Source of the DNA: Serripes groenlandicus
Taxonomy: Eukaryota; Mollusca; Bivalvia; Cardiida; Cardiidae
Direction: 5' to 3'
Assembly (NCBI GenBank): GCA_031761405.1
Contig: JASEVX010000012.1
Span: 19,184,974 to 19,248,973 of the forward strand
Length of the DNA stretch: 64,000 nt
Shown: positions 11,860 through 22,221 of the stretch, piece after piece
How positions within the stretch are numbered: the first letter of the stretch is position 1
How the letters are laid out: each line of letters starts with the position of its first letter
The notes under the pieces: generated by a model
What the model was told of the DNA's origin: nothing
What the model saw: only the letters and a program-made list of their open reading frames with translations
The model's database searches: none
Program-made: the position numbers and the translations under genes

Positions 11860-12217
11860 TCTAACCATAGACATGAATGACGATTTAAACCAATATTAAT
11901 AGGGATTTCAAATATGTTGATTGATTGTTTGATGTTTTACACCACTTTCAACAATTATTAATAATTAAATACAGAGTCCAAAAAACAGAGAAAAACGGGA
12001 GATTTTATCAAAAGTGTTATCAGTGAATAAAATAAACAATGATCATGCAAATGATGGGTCAAGTCTTAGTTAGCTATGCTATCTCTGTAAACTGTTAGTC
12101 TTTCACTCTAAAGTTTTAGTCTAAACAGTCACTTGGAAGTTAGAAGAATAGTGTTTGGAGTAAAGTTTTGACTTTGACAACAGGTATGGGAGAGTTGACA
12201 AATCTCTAAAAACGAAT
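11860..12217. other. No gene seen
   Basis: AT-rich spacer between copies D and E; no recognisable exon. Confidence 0.25.
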
Positions 12218-12229
12218 TTGTTATTATTG

Positions 12230-12475
12230 AATAACGTTGTAAACATTGTGGAAGAAATTGCTCATCATGATCAATTTCTACTTTTGCAACAATGTTTACA
12301 AAAGTCGTTCTTCTATAGATTGGTTATAGATGCATTGACATGTATCCACATATCAGAAAGGATTAAGTTCTCGCGAATAACTATTGAAAACGGAATTTTT
12401 AAAATTCTGATCGATCATACAACAAATTGGCAGAAGACGACTTTGAAAGACAAAAGTATGGAATATTAATATAAA
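12230..12475 (+). mobile_element. Degenerate TTAA MITE relatives
   Basis: Fragments matching the CCCTTTCCC family: gtaaacattgtggaagaaatt, a gctcatcatgatcaatttct palindromic part, and gcagaagacgactttgaaa. Confidence 0.45.
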
Positions 12476-12716
12476 ATTTTAAAATGAAGGTCTAATAGGA
12501 TAACATAGGCAAAAAGGTTTGTAAAGGGATAAATTTCTCATGATAATCAAATTTCTCTTTTTAACACATTGCTTTCAAGTTGTCTGAATGAGAAAAAGTG
12601 TTGACACGAACAATCATATAATTCTTCCCTGAAATGAAATGGCCGCAATATATTTTTTTAAAGCAATTTTGGCCACCTTGTACAACTTTATAGGCATTAT
12701 TTGTTTGTTATGTGTA

Positions 12717-12835
12717 GGCCCAGACTCCCGAAGGAATCAGCCTAATCAAAAGAGTTGTGTTGATACGAGATTTCGCATACAACAGCGTTAGTTGAAAACA
12801 TTGTGATCGTGATAAACACGATCATTGTTTTCAAC
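12717..12835 (+). repeat. Exon-like repeat block, copy E (decayed)
   Basis: Most diverged copy: gcccagactcccgaaggaat start, in-frame stops, and the tail aaagggaagtaat near 13039. Not translatable in the frame open in B and C. Confidence 0.5.
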
Positions 12836-13217
12836 ATGAAACCACTGAAATATAAATATTATGTGCATACCTTTACATTTGGGTATTGATAGGAGACAAC
12901 AGAAAATTTACACGTTTATCTTGCATTAAATTCATCATTTACAAAGATTGTAAATTGAATATTGTTTTAAATAATATTATATTGTAAGAGAATTCAATAA
13001 ATACCAAAAAAATGATAGAAATAATCACAATAACTGTTAAAGGGAAGTAATTTAAAGTACTATTTAACTAAATACAAAGCTATTGTAGTGAGTATGGATT
13101 ACTCCCCTTTATACTTCACCGTAGTATATACATTATGAAGGCAGGCGTAGTCACAGAGTCTGCACAACTTTAACTGAAATTTTTCAATTCACAGTAGGTC
13201 CTAGCTTTTACACAGCT

Positions 13218-13425
13218 TAACCCTTTCCCACATTCAGACGCTTTTCAGCAAACTTTTGCAAAAAATGTGACAAAAGGCTAAATTTCTCACAATAAGCATT
13301 TTTGTCCTTTTTCCACATGGCTTTCAACTTTATTCAATAAGTGTTCTTATCATTTAATATAGAGTGATTCCATATTTTGACAAAATGATTCCAAAGTCAA
13401 CTGATACAGACATGTTACATGTGCA
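13218..13425 (+). mobile_element. Degenerate TTAA MITE
   Basis: Begins TTAACCCTTTCCCACATTC and retains caaaagg, tttgacaaaatg and caaagtcaactg positions; the right end has decayed. Confidence 0.55.
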
Positions 13426-13464
13426 GGGCTCTCAATAGACTAAAGTTTTTGGGAGAAGTTGGTG

Positions 13465-13690
13465 GATTGATTGATTGGGGTTTAACGCCGTTTTTAACAA
13501 TTTCTCAGTTATTTCACGGCGGCCAGTTCACCTATTCATGTATTTCCTGGTTTTCTCACACCAGTACTCCACACAACAATCTTCCCAAGCAACTGGCTGC
13601 TTTTCCATATAGACTTATAGCCCGTTGGTGGAAGACGAATGACGCATGTCGCAAGAAGTGGGTGGACATAAAGGAGAAGTGATATTTCTT
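13465..13690 (-). mobile_element. SINE body, complete copy
   Basis: Starts with ttgattgattggggtttaa, continues with the common gccgtttttaacaatttct and cacggcggccagttcacct, and ends in a tRNA-unrelated tgacgcatgtcgcaagaagtg. The reverse complement is closely matched at 20836-21050. Confidence 0.65.
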
Positions 13691-14192
13691 ATGTCATTGA
13701 TATGTGTGTCATAACTGGAAGTTTTGGGATACACATCTTTTTAAAAACAAAAATGAATGTTTATTTATTTGATTTTAATTATGATGACAAAGCGGAGGGT
13801 CGTTTGGGATACATCATCTTTTAAAAATAACTTAAAGTACTCAATGTCAACAAAAATTCCAGACCGAAGAGGAGGATGAGTGGTTTGCAAATTTCTAGCA
13901 AACAATTCAGCCGTTAATCGCGGGAAATGTTATTATCATGATATTGGATATTCATCGACATCCGCTATTTTGGAAATTGCACAGGAGAGGAATCCCGGCA
14001 AATACCTCTTCAGAATAGATTGATGACGTATTTATTATTTCGATTCGGACCAATCAAAATCAATATTAAGGGAGGAATCTATTAAGAACGAGGCTACATA
14101 GATAGTATCATTTGATTGGTTAATGAAAATTAGTGCGAGTGCGGCGAAGACTATTCTGCTTTGATCGAGTGAATGGGCAAAGTCCGAAAATT

Positions 14193-14333
14193 CTCAAGCA
14201 ATTTCTCCTTTTGCCACAATGTTTTCCACTTTTCGTCATAGGTTATCCATTCAATTATAGAGATTTCTTATTTTTTGTCAAAATATGTTCAAAGTCGTCT
14301 GCTGCAGAATTGTCATATGGGAGAAAGGGTTAA
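14193..14333 (+). mobile_element. Right part of TTAA MITE
   Basis: Runs from the central ctcaagcaatttctcctttt to gtcgtctgctgcagaattgt and GAGAAAGGGTTAA. Confidence 0.65.
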
Positions 14334-14492
14334 GCATTTATAGCAGACCTTGTTATAAAACATTAATTTCAACTCTATTTTAAAATGAATCATTCAATTA
14401 TAGAAATTTTCCATATTTTCCCATAGATAATTTCAAAGTCTGACATCAGCTGCAAATTTGTTGTACGTGGGTAAGGGTTAATATAACAAGAA

Positions 14493-14715
14493 TTAACCCT
14501 TTTCCTCATAAGACAATTCTGCAGCAGACAACGTTGAACATATTTTGTCAAATATGCGAAAATCTCTATAATTGAATGGATAACCGTTGACTAAAGTGGA
14601 AAACATGAAAAAAACATTGCTCGTCTTGAGCAATTTCTTCTTTTGTCACTATGTTTTAAAAAAAGCCGTCTGCTGCAGAGGCGTCAGAAAGCGTCTATAT
14701 GAGGGAAAGGATTAA
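14493..14715 (-). mobile_element. TTAA MITE next to an exon
   Basis: TTAACCCTTTTCC...GGGAAAGGATTAA, same family in reverse orientation. Its right end lies 10 nt from the donor dinucleotide of SPFH exon 4 (14726-14858). Confidence 0.75.
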
Positions 14716-14725
14716 AGAAACCTAC

Positions 14726-14858
14726 CATATTTTAGGTAAGAGCAGTCTTCGGGACAGCAGATTCCACCAAGTCTTTCTCTAACAGCTTTGAACAGTATCT
14801 GTTCTACCTCCGCTCTCTTGCTAAACAGTTCTCTTGTATTGAAAACCGTTATCGCACC
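14726..14858 (-). CDS. SPFH/band 7 membrane protein, coding exon 4
   Basis: Fourth coding exon (133 nt, ends in phase 1). The acceptor is tctctttgtAG and the donor is GTAGGT. It encodes GAITVFNTRELFSKRAEVEQ, then an amphipathic stretch to LGGICCPEDCSYLKYG, with a CC...C cluster. In SPFH proteins this region is the second half of the domain, where A-x-R-x(n)-VE-type residues precede a helix. The following exon should continue the domain and add the coiled coil, but no candidate was found between 14.7 kb and the left edge, so the gene is probably incomplete in this window. Confidence 0.75.
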
Positions 14859-14931
14859 CTACAAAGAGAAAAGAACTATTTGAGCCTGTGTCTAACAATA
14901 AATGACGCCTCTGCCACAGACAACTGTTGTA

Positions 14932-15870
14932 AACAAGAGGAGTGATGGAATAGCAGAATTCTTTGTCGTATTTTTTTGGACATTTTTTTTTTCGAAATTG
15001 TATTTTTGGGGGGTTCAATTTTCAAATTAAATAGGAAAATAGGCTCTATTTTCAAGATCACAACGGGAGCCAAGTCACCATCACGTTCTACTGGATATCG
15101 CGTTTTATCCTCTCGCGAATTATCCGCATTCCAGTGTACAATGAGAAAATTCAGGAGAAGAATTTAGGCATTTTTCCCGGCCTCTTTCTGATGCCGCAGC
15201 AACCAAAGTTCTCCATGTAATTTAAGTCTTTGAACAATTTTGAAAGAGGAACCCCAATGGAACATTCCTATGTAGTTTTGATGAAATTGGTCTAGTGAAT
15301 TAGGAGATGTCATTTGAAGAAAAATGTTAGTTTTACCGCTTTTTTATTACGCCTTGGTTGCTGTGTTTCAACTAACCAATATGGCTTGACAAAATATGAA
15401 GAGGATCAATGAAAGATCATTTCTACAAAATAATCTCAAAATTAGACAAGCACTTTCATAAGGATTAATTATTAAACTTTTGTCACTTTTCCTCTTTTCT
15501 GATGCGGCCTGGTTGCCATATTTTTTTCAATTTCCAATCTATATGGCTTGAACAATTTTTGTAGAGGGTCACCCAAGGAACATTTTTACTAAATTATATT
15601 GGAATATGACAAACATATTCAGAGAATTTTAAAGTTTGGACATTTTGGATCCTGTCTGATGCCACAGCAAACAAAGTTCAACATGGAATTTAAATCTTTG
15701 GTCAATTTTGAAAGAGGACCATCAAAGGAACATTCCTGTGAAGTTTGGTTGAAATTAGTCCTGTGGTTAAGGAGATATGATGTTTAAAGCTAAAATTTAA
15801 TGACGAACGACAGACAACAGACAGAGAGTAATCAGAATAGATCGCCTTGAGCCTTCGGCTCAGGTGATCT
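14932..15870 (-). mobile_element. Composite Helitron-like element with AGATCAC hairpin end
   Basis: The right end (about 15828-15870) is the hairpin gatcgccttgagcc/ggctcaggtgatc. The left end reads on the minus strand as cctCTTG|TTTAC. The interior repeats aaaggaacattcctatg/gtagttttgatgaaattgg phrases. Its relative is at 17870-18563. A second repeat (14945-15145, gtacactgg end) is embedded near the left. Confidence 0.45.
14945..15145. mobile_element. GTACACTGGA repeat, partial
   Basis: Reverse complement resembles 24690-24850: gtacactggaatgc, then gataattcgcgagagg, gtgatggtgacttggctccc, a poly-A-like run and aaaataggaaaataggct. Probably an old MITE. Confidence 0.5.
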
Positions 15871-16050
15871 TAAAAAACATTGTAGCAAAAGGAGAAATTA
15901 CTCATATTGAGCAATATCTGCTTTTGCTTCAATATTTTAAAAATTCCATTCTAGAATTAAACTTTTATAACAATGAGAATTTCCACAATTGTTCTCCAAA
16001 TGATTTTAAAGTTGCCTGCTGCAAATTTGTTATATGTGGGAAAGGGTTAA
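15871..16050 (+). mobile_element. Right part of TTAA MITE
   Basis: caaaaggagaaatt, palindromic ctcatattgagcaat, then gttgcctgctgcaaatttgt and GTGGGAAAGGGTTAA. Confidence 0.6.
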
Positions 16051-16092
16051 GGTCAGTCTATATTTGGCTTTTTTTCGACAATTAACATGGAG

Positions 16093-16220
16093 TCAACCGC
16101 CTCAGTGGTGTAGAGGTAGTGCGTGCGCCTAGAGAGGTCGTGGGTTTGATCCCCAGCCGGGTCATACCAAAGACTTGAAAAATGGTAGTAATGGCTGCTC
16201 AGGTTTGCAGGGTTAGCATT
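16093..16220 (+). mobile_element. tRNA-derived SINE, GGTCATACC family
   Basis: Head: cctcagtggtgtagaggtag (A box) and gggtttgatcccc (B box), then gccgggtcataccaaagact. Matches 60091-60260 and the antisense copy at 21445-21700. Confidence 0.7.
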
Positions 16221-16221
16221 T

Positions 16222-16264
16222 CCACTGACTGGCTGCAGAATTGTCTTATGAGGGAAAGGGTTAA
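16222..16264 (+). mobile_element. TTAA MITE end abutting a splice donor
   Basis: ggctgcagaattgtcttatg then AGGGAAAGGGTTAA. On the minus strand the SPFH exon 3 donor reads AAG|GTACTTAACCC, so the MITE terminus begins 4 nt into the intron. Confidence 0.7.
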
Positions 16265-16268
16265 GTAC

Positions 16269-16388
16269 CTTGACGGCATCATTACTGCTAGACTTCATCA
16301 CATCTTCATAATAGATATCATAGGCTTTGTGGAGCAACGCCAGATCTCGCTTACGTAGGAAGTATTGAAAAGAGCAGGACACTTTTAC
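16269..16388 (-). CDS. SPFH/band 7 membrane protein, coding exon 3
   Basis: 120-nt exon in phase 0 on both sides. The acceptor is tctcttttacAG and the donor is GTACTT. It encodes VKVSCSFQYFLRKRDLALLH, continuing to a helix with YDIYYEDVMKSS. The V-x-V-x-x-S/F-Q-Y-F pattern is the characteristic central beta-strand of SPFH domains (the part that follows T-x-D-x-L in family members). It joins exons 2 and 4 without frame change. Confidence 0.85.
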
Positions 16389-16399
16389 CTGTAAAAGAG

Positions 16400-16800
16400 A
16401 AAAACATAACATTTCACTTCTTAGTTCATAAAGTATTTTCTAAATGTTGGTTAACCCTATTACAAAAAGAGCACCACAGAGTAAATCACTAAATGTCGAC
16501 GCTCTTCTACATTTTTCTAAATCGAAAAAAAGGGGCATAACTGAAAAATAAAAAAAGCCAGAGTTATGAGACTTGGCAGTTCCTAGGAACATGTACACCA
16601 AGTTGCATTTGAAAATGTTGAACGTTTTTTTAGTTATGAGATAAGGTTAAAGTTTTGTGAATAGACAATGACGAGGACGCCAAAGGTAGCATTATAGCAT
16701 GACTTTTTATCCTCGAAAAACAGACAAGCCAAAAATGTGCAGCAGATGACTTGGCTTAAGTATTGAATTTCTCTATAAATGAAAAGGTAACCATGGAATA
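16400..16800. other. Intronic, no gene seen
   Basis: Contains a fragment of the cataactgaaaaataaaaaaa/gagttatgagacttg repeat style, no exon. Confidence 0.3.
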
Positions 16801-16804
16801 AAGT

Positions 16805-16985
16805 TTAAAGCACTGTTCAGAGCTCTAGACAAGGTGTATACATGTTTTTTTCTTTCCGGAATCCTCACTGAGATGATTCTTTTAAGTACCAACAAGATAA
16901 GGTTTGGTTGAGTATTAAGAGAGATATTGGTGGGAATAAACCGGCTTTCTCCTCCTTTTCTAATCCTCTGATTGTTGCAAAAGAT
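16805..16985. mobile_element. GATAAGG-family MITE, degraded
   Basis: cagagctctagacaagg at left, gagatgattcttttaagtac in the centre, agagatattggtggg and cttttctaatcctctg at right. Confidence 0.5.
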
Positions 16986-17020
16986 TTTTGCTGGACATGC
17001 TCCAAAATGCGCCCAGCAAG

Positions 17021-17268
17021 TCGAGGGCTTGGTGTTAAGCGGTTGTAACTAAAATTGGTCTTTTTTTTACGATGTTAATCACTTCGCCATAAAGTCTTAA
17101 TAAGCGTTAAATCATTTTTCTTGGTAAACAATGGAATCTTAGGTGCCATTGCTCGTTCTGAGCAATGGCACCTAAATTTGCATGGCTTACAAAGGGGCCA
17201 AAATTGCCCCTAAATCAGGGTTTTAAAAATAGGTTTTTAGTTACAACCGTTTCACGCCAAGCCCTCGA
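17021..17268. mobile_element. MITE with TCGAGGGCTTGG inverted ends
   Basis: Inverted ends tcgagggcttggtgttaagc and ttcacgccaagccctcga, then ggttgtaact. The central palindrome is gtgccattgctcg/cgagcaatggcac. Other copies: 59127-59373 (nearly the same), 25574-25651 (short), 63906 to the window end. Confidence 0.8.
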
Positions 17269-17329
17269 AAAGTAAGGGGTTAGAGCTAGGGCTACCCTAC
17301 TGTCAGAGATAAATGAATGACGTCGCTTC

Positions 17330-17532
17330 GAGGTCCAGATAAGGAGGGGTTAACAGCTCTTTTCCCCACAATATCTCTCTTATCATCCAACAAAACCCTA
17401 TGATGTGAGTACTCGTAAGAAACATCTCATTGAGACGATTCTTTTGAGTACCTACAAGTTACAACATAGGGTAAGCGGATAAAATAAAGATTTTAGAAAC
17501 AGCAAAACGCTCCTTAAAAAGAGCTCTGGTCA
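17330..17532. mobile_element. GATAAGG-family MITE, complete
   Basis: Left gtccagataaggag, right cgctccttaaaaagagctctgg. Inside, tatctctcttatcatccaa and a palindrome around catctcattgagacgattc. Confidence 0.65.
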
Positions 17533-17565
17533 ATTAAATCTCCCTATCCCACTTGCAGATGCATT

Positions 17566-17795
17566 TTAACCCTTTCCCTCACACGACAATTCTGCAGCAG
17601 ACGACTTTGAACATATTTTGTCAAAACATAGAAAATTTCCATAATTGAATGGATAACCTATGACATAAAGTGAAAACATTGTGGCAAAAGGAGAAATTTC
17701 CCCTTTTTTTGCAATTTCTTCTTTTGTCACTATGTTTTCAAAAAGCTGTCTGCTGCAGAGGCGTCAGAAAGCGTCTATATGAGGGAAAGGGTTAA
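17566..17795 (-). mobile_element. TTAA MITE, complete
   Basis: TTAACCCTTTCCCTCACACG...GAGGGAAAGGGTTAA with gcagcagacgactttgaaca and gtctgctgcagaggcgtcag inside. A further decayed fragment follows to 17858. Confidence 0.8.
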
Positions 17796-17869
17796 AGCAT
17801 AATCAGCAATTTCTCCCTTTACCACAATGCAGATTTGTTGTATGTGGGAAAGGGTTATTGGTCTCCATG

Positions 17870-18563
17870 TGATCTGAGTCTTTATCGCCCTAAATCAATC
17901 ATCTGAGTGATGGAATAGTAGCAAACGTGTATTTGCCAATATCAGGGATAAACGCCTGTTGAACTACGATGAGCAAATTCAGAGGAGAAGAATTTAGGCA
18001 TTTTGCCCCCATTTCTAATGTCGCAGCAGGGAATTGAAATCTTTGATTTTTTTTGAAAGAGGACCACCAAAGGAACCTACCTATGTAGTTTTGATGAAAT
18101 TGGTTCAGTGAATTAGGAGATGTCATTTGAAGCAAAATGTTAGTTTTACCTCTTTTCTGATGCCGCTTGGTTGCTATGTCTTACAACTAATCAATATGGC
18201 TTGGCAAAGTATGTAGTGGATCAATGAAAGAACATTTCTACAAAATGATCTTGAAATCAGACAATATTTTCATAAGGATGGGTTATTAAAGTTTCATTTT
18301 GCCCCTTTTTTGATGCTGCCTTGTCGCGGCCTGACAAGCAGATTCAGAGGAGAAGAATTTTAAAGTTTGGACATTTTGCCCCCATGGAATTTTAATCTTT
18401 GAACAATTTTGAAAGAGGACCACCAAAGGAACATTCTTGTAGAGTTTGGTTGAAATAAGTCCTGTGGTTTAGGAAAAGATGATGTTTAAAGCTAAACGTC
18501 GACTACGGACAGAAAGTGATCAAAATAGATCACCTTGAGCCTTTGGCTCAAGTGATCTAAAAT
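17870..18563 (-). mobile_element. Helitron-like element with AGATCAC hairpin end, copy 2
   Basis: The right end is the hairpin agatcaccttgagcc/ggctcaagtgatct. The interior shares gaggaccaccaaaggaac and gtagttttgatgaaattggt with 14932-15870. The left end is not sharply defined. Confidence 0.45.
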
Positions 18564-18704
18564 TTCGCATAACTCTTAGCCTTCCAAGATACTGACACGT
18601 TCTGACGCCTCTGAAGCATACAACTTTTGAAAACATCGTGGCAACAGAAAAAATTGCTCTGGATGTTAGAAAGGGCTGATTTTACTTTTATTTTTAATTC
18701 TAAA

Positions 18705-19327
18705 CTAGAACTATCACTGAAGATGATAAATACCCCCTTAACAGCACCTTGACCTACACCATAACTTAATAAGTAAAAGGGACATAACTCTGTTAAATAA
18801 CATGCAATTGTAATCCCTTTAGGATATGCACATCTCCTCTTGGTTTAGAAGCTTCATGTGAAATTTTAATTTCGCCCAGTGGTTTGTAAGAAATAGGCCG
18901 GACAAAGTATGGCTTACTTAATAAGTAAAAAGGCCATAACTCTATAAAAAAACCTACACCATAACTTAATAAGTAAAAGGGACATAACTCTGTTAAATAA
19001 CATGCAATTGTAACCCCTTTAGGATATGCACATCTCCTCTTGGTTTAGAAGCTTCATGTGAAATTTTAATTTCGCCCAATGGTTTGTAAGAAATAGGCCG
19101 GACAAAGTATGGCTTACTTAATAAGTAAAAAGGCCATAACTCTGTAAAATAACATGCAATTGTAACCCCTTTAGGATATACACATCTCCTTTTGGTAGAG
19201 AAGCTTCATGTAAAATGTTATTGAATTCCACCCAGTGGTTTGTAAGAAATAGGCCGGACAAAATATGGTTTCCGACCAACAGACACAGTGACTCATATAT
19301 ACCCCCTCTTCTTCGAAGGGGGTATAA
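18705..19327 (-). mobile_element. Helitron-like TTATACCCCC...CTAG element
   Basis: Minus strand: A|TTATACCCCC at 19327 and atcatcttcagtgatagtt-CTAG|T at 18708-18705. The interior carries about three units of the ttacagagttatggcccttt type. It sits in intron 2 of the SPFH gene, about 110 nt from exon 2. Confidence 0.65.
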
Positions 19328-19439
19328 TAAAAGCAGTAAAATGTTGGCCAGATATGAGGCATATTTGGTGCAAACCTTTACTCATTTGACAAAAGTAATG
19401 GCACAAGAAAAGAACATGTCCAGGGTGAACCATGCTTAC

Positions 19440-19604
19440 CTCCAGTTTGTCATGTGTAAAGGCTGAGATTCTCTTCAGAACCACGTTTTTAGCATCAGAT
19501 CGGAATGCTTTGAACTCATAGTCTGGCCCAATGAAATGTTTTCCATTTGTATATACTTTATTGAGGTCAACTTTGCCAGTAGATTTCTGTCGCTGAAACC
19601 CAAA
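19440..19604 (-). CDS. SPFH/band 7 membrane protein, coding exon 2
   Basis: 165-nt exon, phase 0 at both ends. The acceptor is ctatttttacAG and the donor is GTAAGC. It encodes FGFQRQKSTGKVDLNKVYTN, then GKHFIGPDYEFKAFRSDAKN and a strand ending FTHDKLE. The G-K/R-H-F-I-G-P-x-x-x-F-K-x-F pattern is the N-terminal hallmark of SPFH/band 7 proteins, which assemble into membrane-bound rings and scaffolds. Confidence 0.88.
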
Positions 19605-19805
19605 CTGTAAAAATAGAATAGAAAAAATACTTATGTTTGAGCAGTGTTATAACAAAACATAAATAATTATGGTAAGCGTAGATAAAGATCTGCCTGCAGC
19701 ATCCCATCAATAAGATGCTAATGACAATGTTTGTCAAAGGTTTCTCGAAACTAAAATGTAACCAAAACATATAGTTTGAAAAAGTATTATATTGTTGGAA
19801 AACAT

Positions 19806-20007
19806 AAATAACAGAGGTCCAGATAAGGAGGGGTTTACAGCTCTTATCCCCACAATATCTCTCTTATTATCCAACCAAACCCTATTTTGTGGGTTCTCAA
19901 AAGAATCATCTCATTGAGACGATTCTTTTGAATACCAACAAGATAGGGTTAACGGATAAAATAAGGATTTTAGAACAAGCATAACGCTCCTTATCTAAAG
20001 CTCTGAA
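19806..20007. mobile_element. GATAAGG-family MITE, complete
   Basis: Left end gtccagataaggag, right end ctccttatctaaagctctg. The centre is gaatcatctcattgagacgattc. Lies in SPFH intron 1. Confidence 0.7.
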
Positions 20008-20470
20008 TAAACTACATTTACTTCTTCTCTAGTTCTTCTGTGTTTAATGTTCAAGGCTCCGGACAGCACCAGTGCCGGACAGTATACCTCATTTATAGCA
20101 AATATTCTATTCTATTTGACATTGGTCTAGCACAGATCTCATTAAAACCAGAAGCAAATTTATGCTCATATAGATAAAATGACACCTTTTTACAGGTCGT
20201 CTCAGATTGACCTCTGCGTCAAGCAATCAAATGGTAGCCAACAAAACTGTTAAGTTTCAATGGGGAACATAACCCATATAAATAAATGAAATACACTAGC
20301 AGATAATATGGCGAAGTATCTTATTGTATAATTACCATTTTGATAGCATAACTGAGCATTGGTTGTATCGTGCGATTTCATTGGGCAGAAAAACAAATTA
20401 GAGACGACCATTTATGCTGTTTCATCAGATCCACTATATGCACATTAAAGTAATGCCATCTAAATATAAG

Positions 20471-20697
20471 CCCTTTTAACTTGTAGACACATTTGACGTC
20501 TCTGAGTCACACAGACGAATTTTGAAAAATTTGTGGTAAAAGGAGAAATTGCTTATAATGAGCAATTTCTCGTTTTGCCACAATTGTTTTAACTCTATTT
20601 AATAATTGAACACTCATTTATGGAGATTTTCAAGATTTTGACCTTTTATTTTTTTAAGTTTTATAATGCAGAATTGTCGAATGTGGGAAAGGATTAA
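20471..20697 (+). mobile_element. TTAA MITE, diverged
   Basis: gacgtctctgagtcacacagacga, gcttataatgagcaatttct palindrome, final GTGGGAAAGGATTAA. Confidence 0.6.
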
Positions 20698-21106
20698 AAC
20701 TTTCCCACATAAAATAAATCTGCAGCAGACGACTTTGAAATTATCAAGTACAAAATATAGAAATTCTCTATAAATGATAGTATGATTATTGAAAAAACAG
20801 AGTTGAAATTATTATGGCAAATGGAGAAATTGCCACAAAAGACTTAAGTCAATGCGACATGCGTCATTCGTCTTCCACCAATGGGCTAAGTCTATGTGGA
20901 AAAGCAGCCAGTTGCTTGGGAAGATTGTTGTGTGGAGTACTGGTGTGAGAAAATCAGGAAATGCATGAGTAGGTGAACTGGCCGCCGTGATATAACTGAG
21001 AAATTGTTGACAACGGCATTAAACCCCAATCAATCAATCAATCCTTTTGCCACAATGCTTTCAAAAGGCATTGATCAGAAAGCATCCTTATGTGGGAAAG
21101 GATTAA
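20694..21106 (-). mobile_element. TTAA MITE split by a SINE
   Basis: Left half runs from TTAAAACTTTCCCACAT to gagaaattgccac (20694-20835). The right half resumes ttttgccacaatgctttcaa near 21050 and ends GTGGGAAAGGATTAA. The SINE lies between. Confidence 0.65.
20836..21050 (+). mobile_element. SINE inserted in a MITE
   Basis: Reverse complement of the 13465-13690 sequence: gacgcatgtcgcat on one side, caatcaatcaatc on the other, with ggtgaactggccgccgtgat in the middle. Confidence 0.7.
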
Positions 21107-21148
21107 GGCTCCTGGGGAATTCCATGTGTGATTGCTCTAGTTACCAAC

Positions 21149-21284
21149 CTCATAGTACTCCAAGGTCCCAAAACTCATAGGCAGGACGATGACGAGAATG
21201 CCGACCACAAGAAAAGCTACTCCAATACCAATCTTCAATATCATTGCTTCGTCCCCCATCTTGATTTTTAGTCAGTTCAACAAC
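21149..21284 (-). CDS. SPFH/band 7 membrane protein, coding exon 1 (start codon)
   Basis: Coding starts at ATG 21259-21257 (context caagATGGGGG), after 25 nt of 5' UTR behind the acceptor tttcatttcAG. 37 codons to the donor GTTGGT. The residues are MGDEAMILK, a hydrophobic segment at about residues 10-28 (IGIGVAFLVVGILVIVLP), then MSFGTLEYYE. This is a signal-anchor, so the band 7 domain that follows in exons 2-4 is tethered to a membrane. The four exons join in phase 0/0/0 for 176 residues. The gene is arranged head to head with the DUF218 gene. Family recognition is from the exon 2-3 motifs. It is not a close match to prohibitin, stomatin or erlin as far as I can judge; the cellular membrane is unknown. 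Confidence 0.85.
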
Positions 21285-21444
21285 CTGAAATGAAAATTAA
21301 ACACATATCCTTGAGAAACCGAAGTTTGTGGGCCTAAGCTTTCAAAGAATAAGCCAACTGAAAATTGAATGAAAAAAAAAAGAAATGTAAAATCTTGCCT
21401 TTAATAAATTTACTTGTATACACAGACCATAAAAAACAGCAGCA

Positions 21445-21700
21445 GCAGCAGTTTAGTGATTTACGCCCCTTTCAACAATTTTTCAGTTATATCACAGCAT
21501 TTCCTGGGTAAGTTACCAGTACTACTGATCTGTTTATCCTGACCCCAGCCAGTCAGACAACCCAACAATCTTTAATGTCAAGAAGGGCAACCAATATTAC
21601 TATTTCTTATAGGTATGACCCAGCCAGTGAACGAACCTGTGACCTCCCATACCTGAGGTGGACGCTCTTCCACTACACCACCGAGCTCTTCCATAAAAGA
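21445..21700 (-). mobile_element. tRNA-derived SINE, GGTCATACC family, antisense
   Basis: Minus strand: head ggtggtgtagtggaagagcg, B-box-like ggttcgttcactgg, gctgggtcataccta, then body through agttatatcacagc/cctgggtaagttacc to gaaaggggcgtaaatcact. Confidence 0.75.
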
Positions 21701-22006
21701 TATGTGTACAGCAAGGCAACAGCCATCTTGAATATCCTGACCACTTTCTCTCTACTATAGACCTGCAGCAGACAACTTTAGAAAATATTGTTACAGTTGG
21801 AGGCGTGGAGCAGTTGTTTCTTTTGACATAATGTTTTAACTTGAATCTTTGCAATTGCTATACTTTCATTTACAGAGATTTGTCATACTTTTGCAAAAAA
21901 TATTTTTTAATTGTCTGCTGCAGATTTGTTGTATATATGAGAAACGGTTAATTGTATCATCATTAAATTGTCAGAAACGAACATCTGTGAATAATGTTTT
22001 TGTTTG

Positions 22007-22213
22007 TTAACCCTTTCCCCCATATAGACGCTTTCTGACGCCTCTGCAGCAGACAGCTATTTGAAAACATAGTGACAAATGAAGAAATTGCTCAAAACGA
22101 GCAATTTCCACTTTTAGTTATAGGTTATCATTCAATTATAGAGATTTTCTATTTTGACAAAATATGTTTCGAAGTCGTCTGCTGCAGAATTGTCGTATGA
22201 GGGAAAGGCTTAA
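22007..22213 (+). mobile_element. TTAA MITE, complete
   Basis: TTAACCCTTTCCCCCATATA...GAGGGAAAGGCTTAA. Palindromic gctcaaaacgagcaattt in the centre. Confidence 0.8.
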
Positions 22214-22221
22214 TTTATTTT

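Noticed and set aside
82..12835. Hammerhead ribozyme or small structured RNA for the five-copy block (gaccgtgatttacacggtc hairpin)
   Set aside because: The hammerhead core bases are absent and the conserved open frame explains the pattern better; a structured RNA is not excluded.
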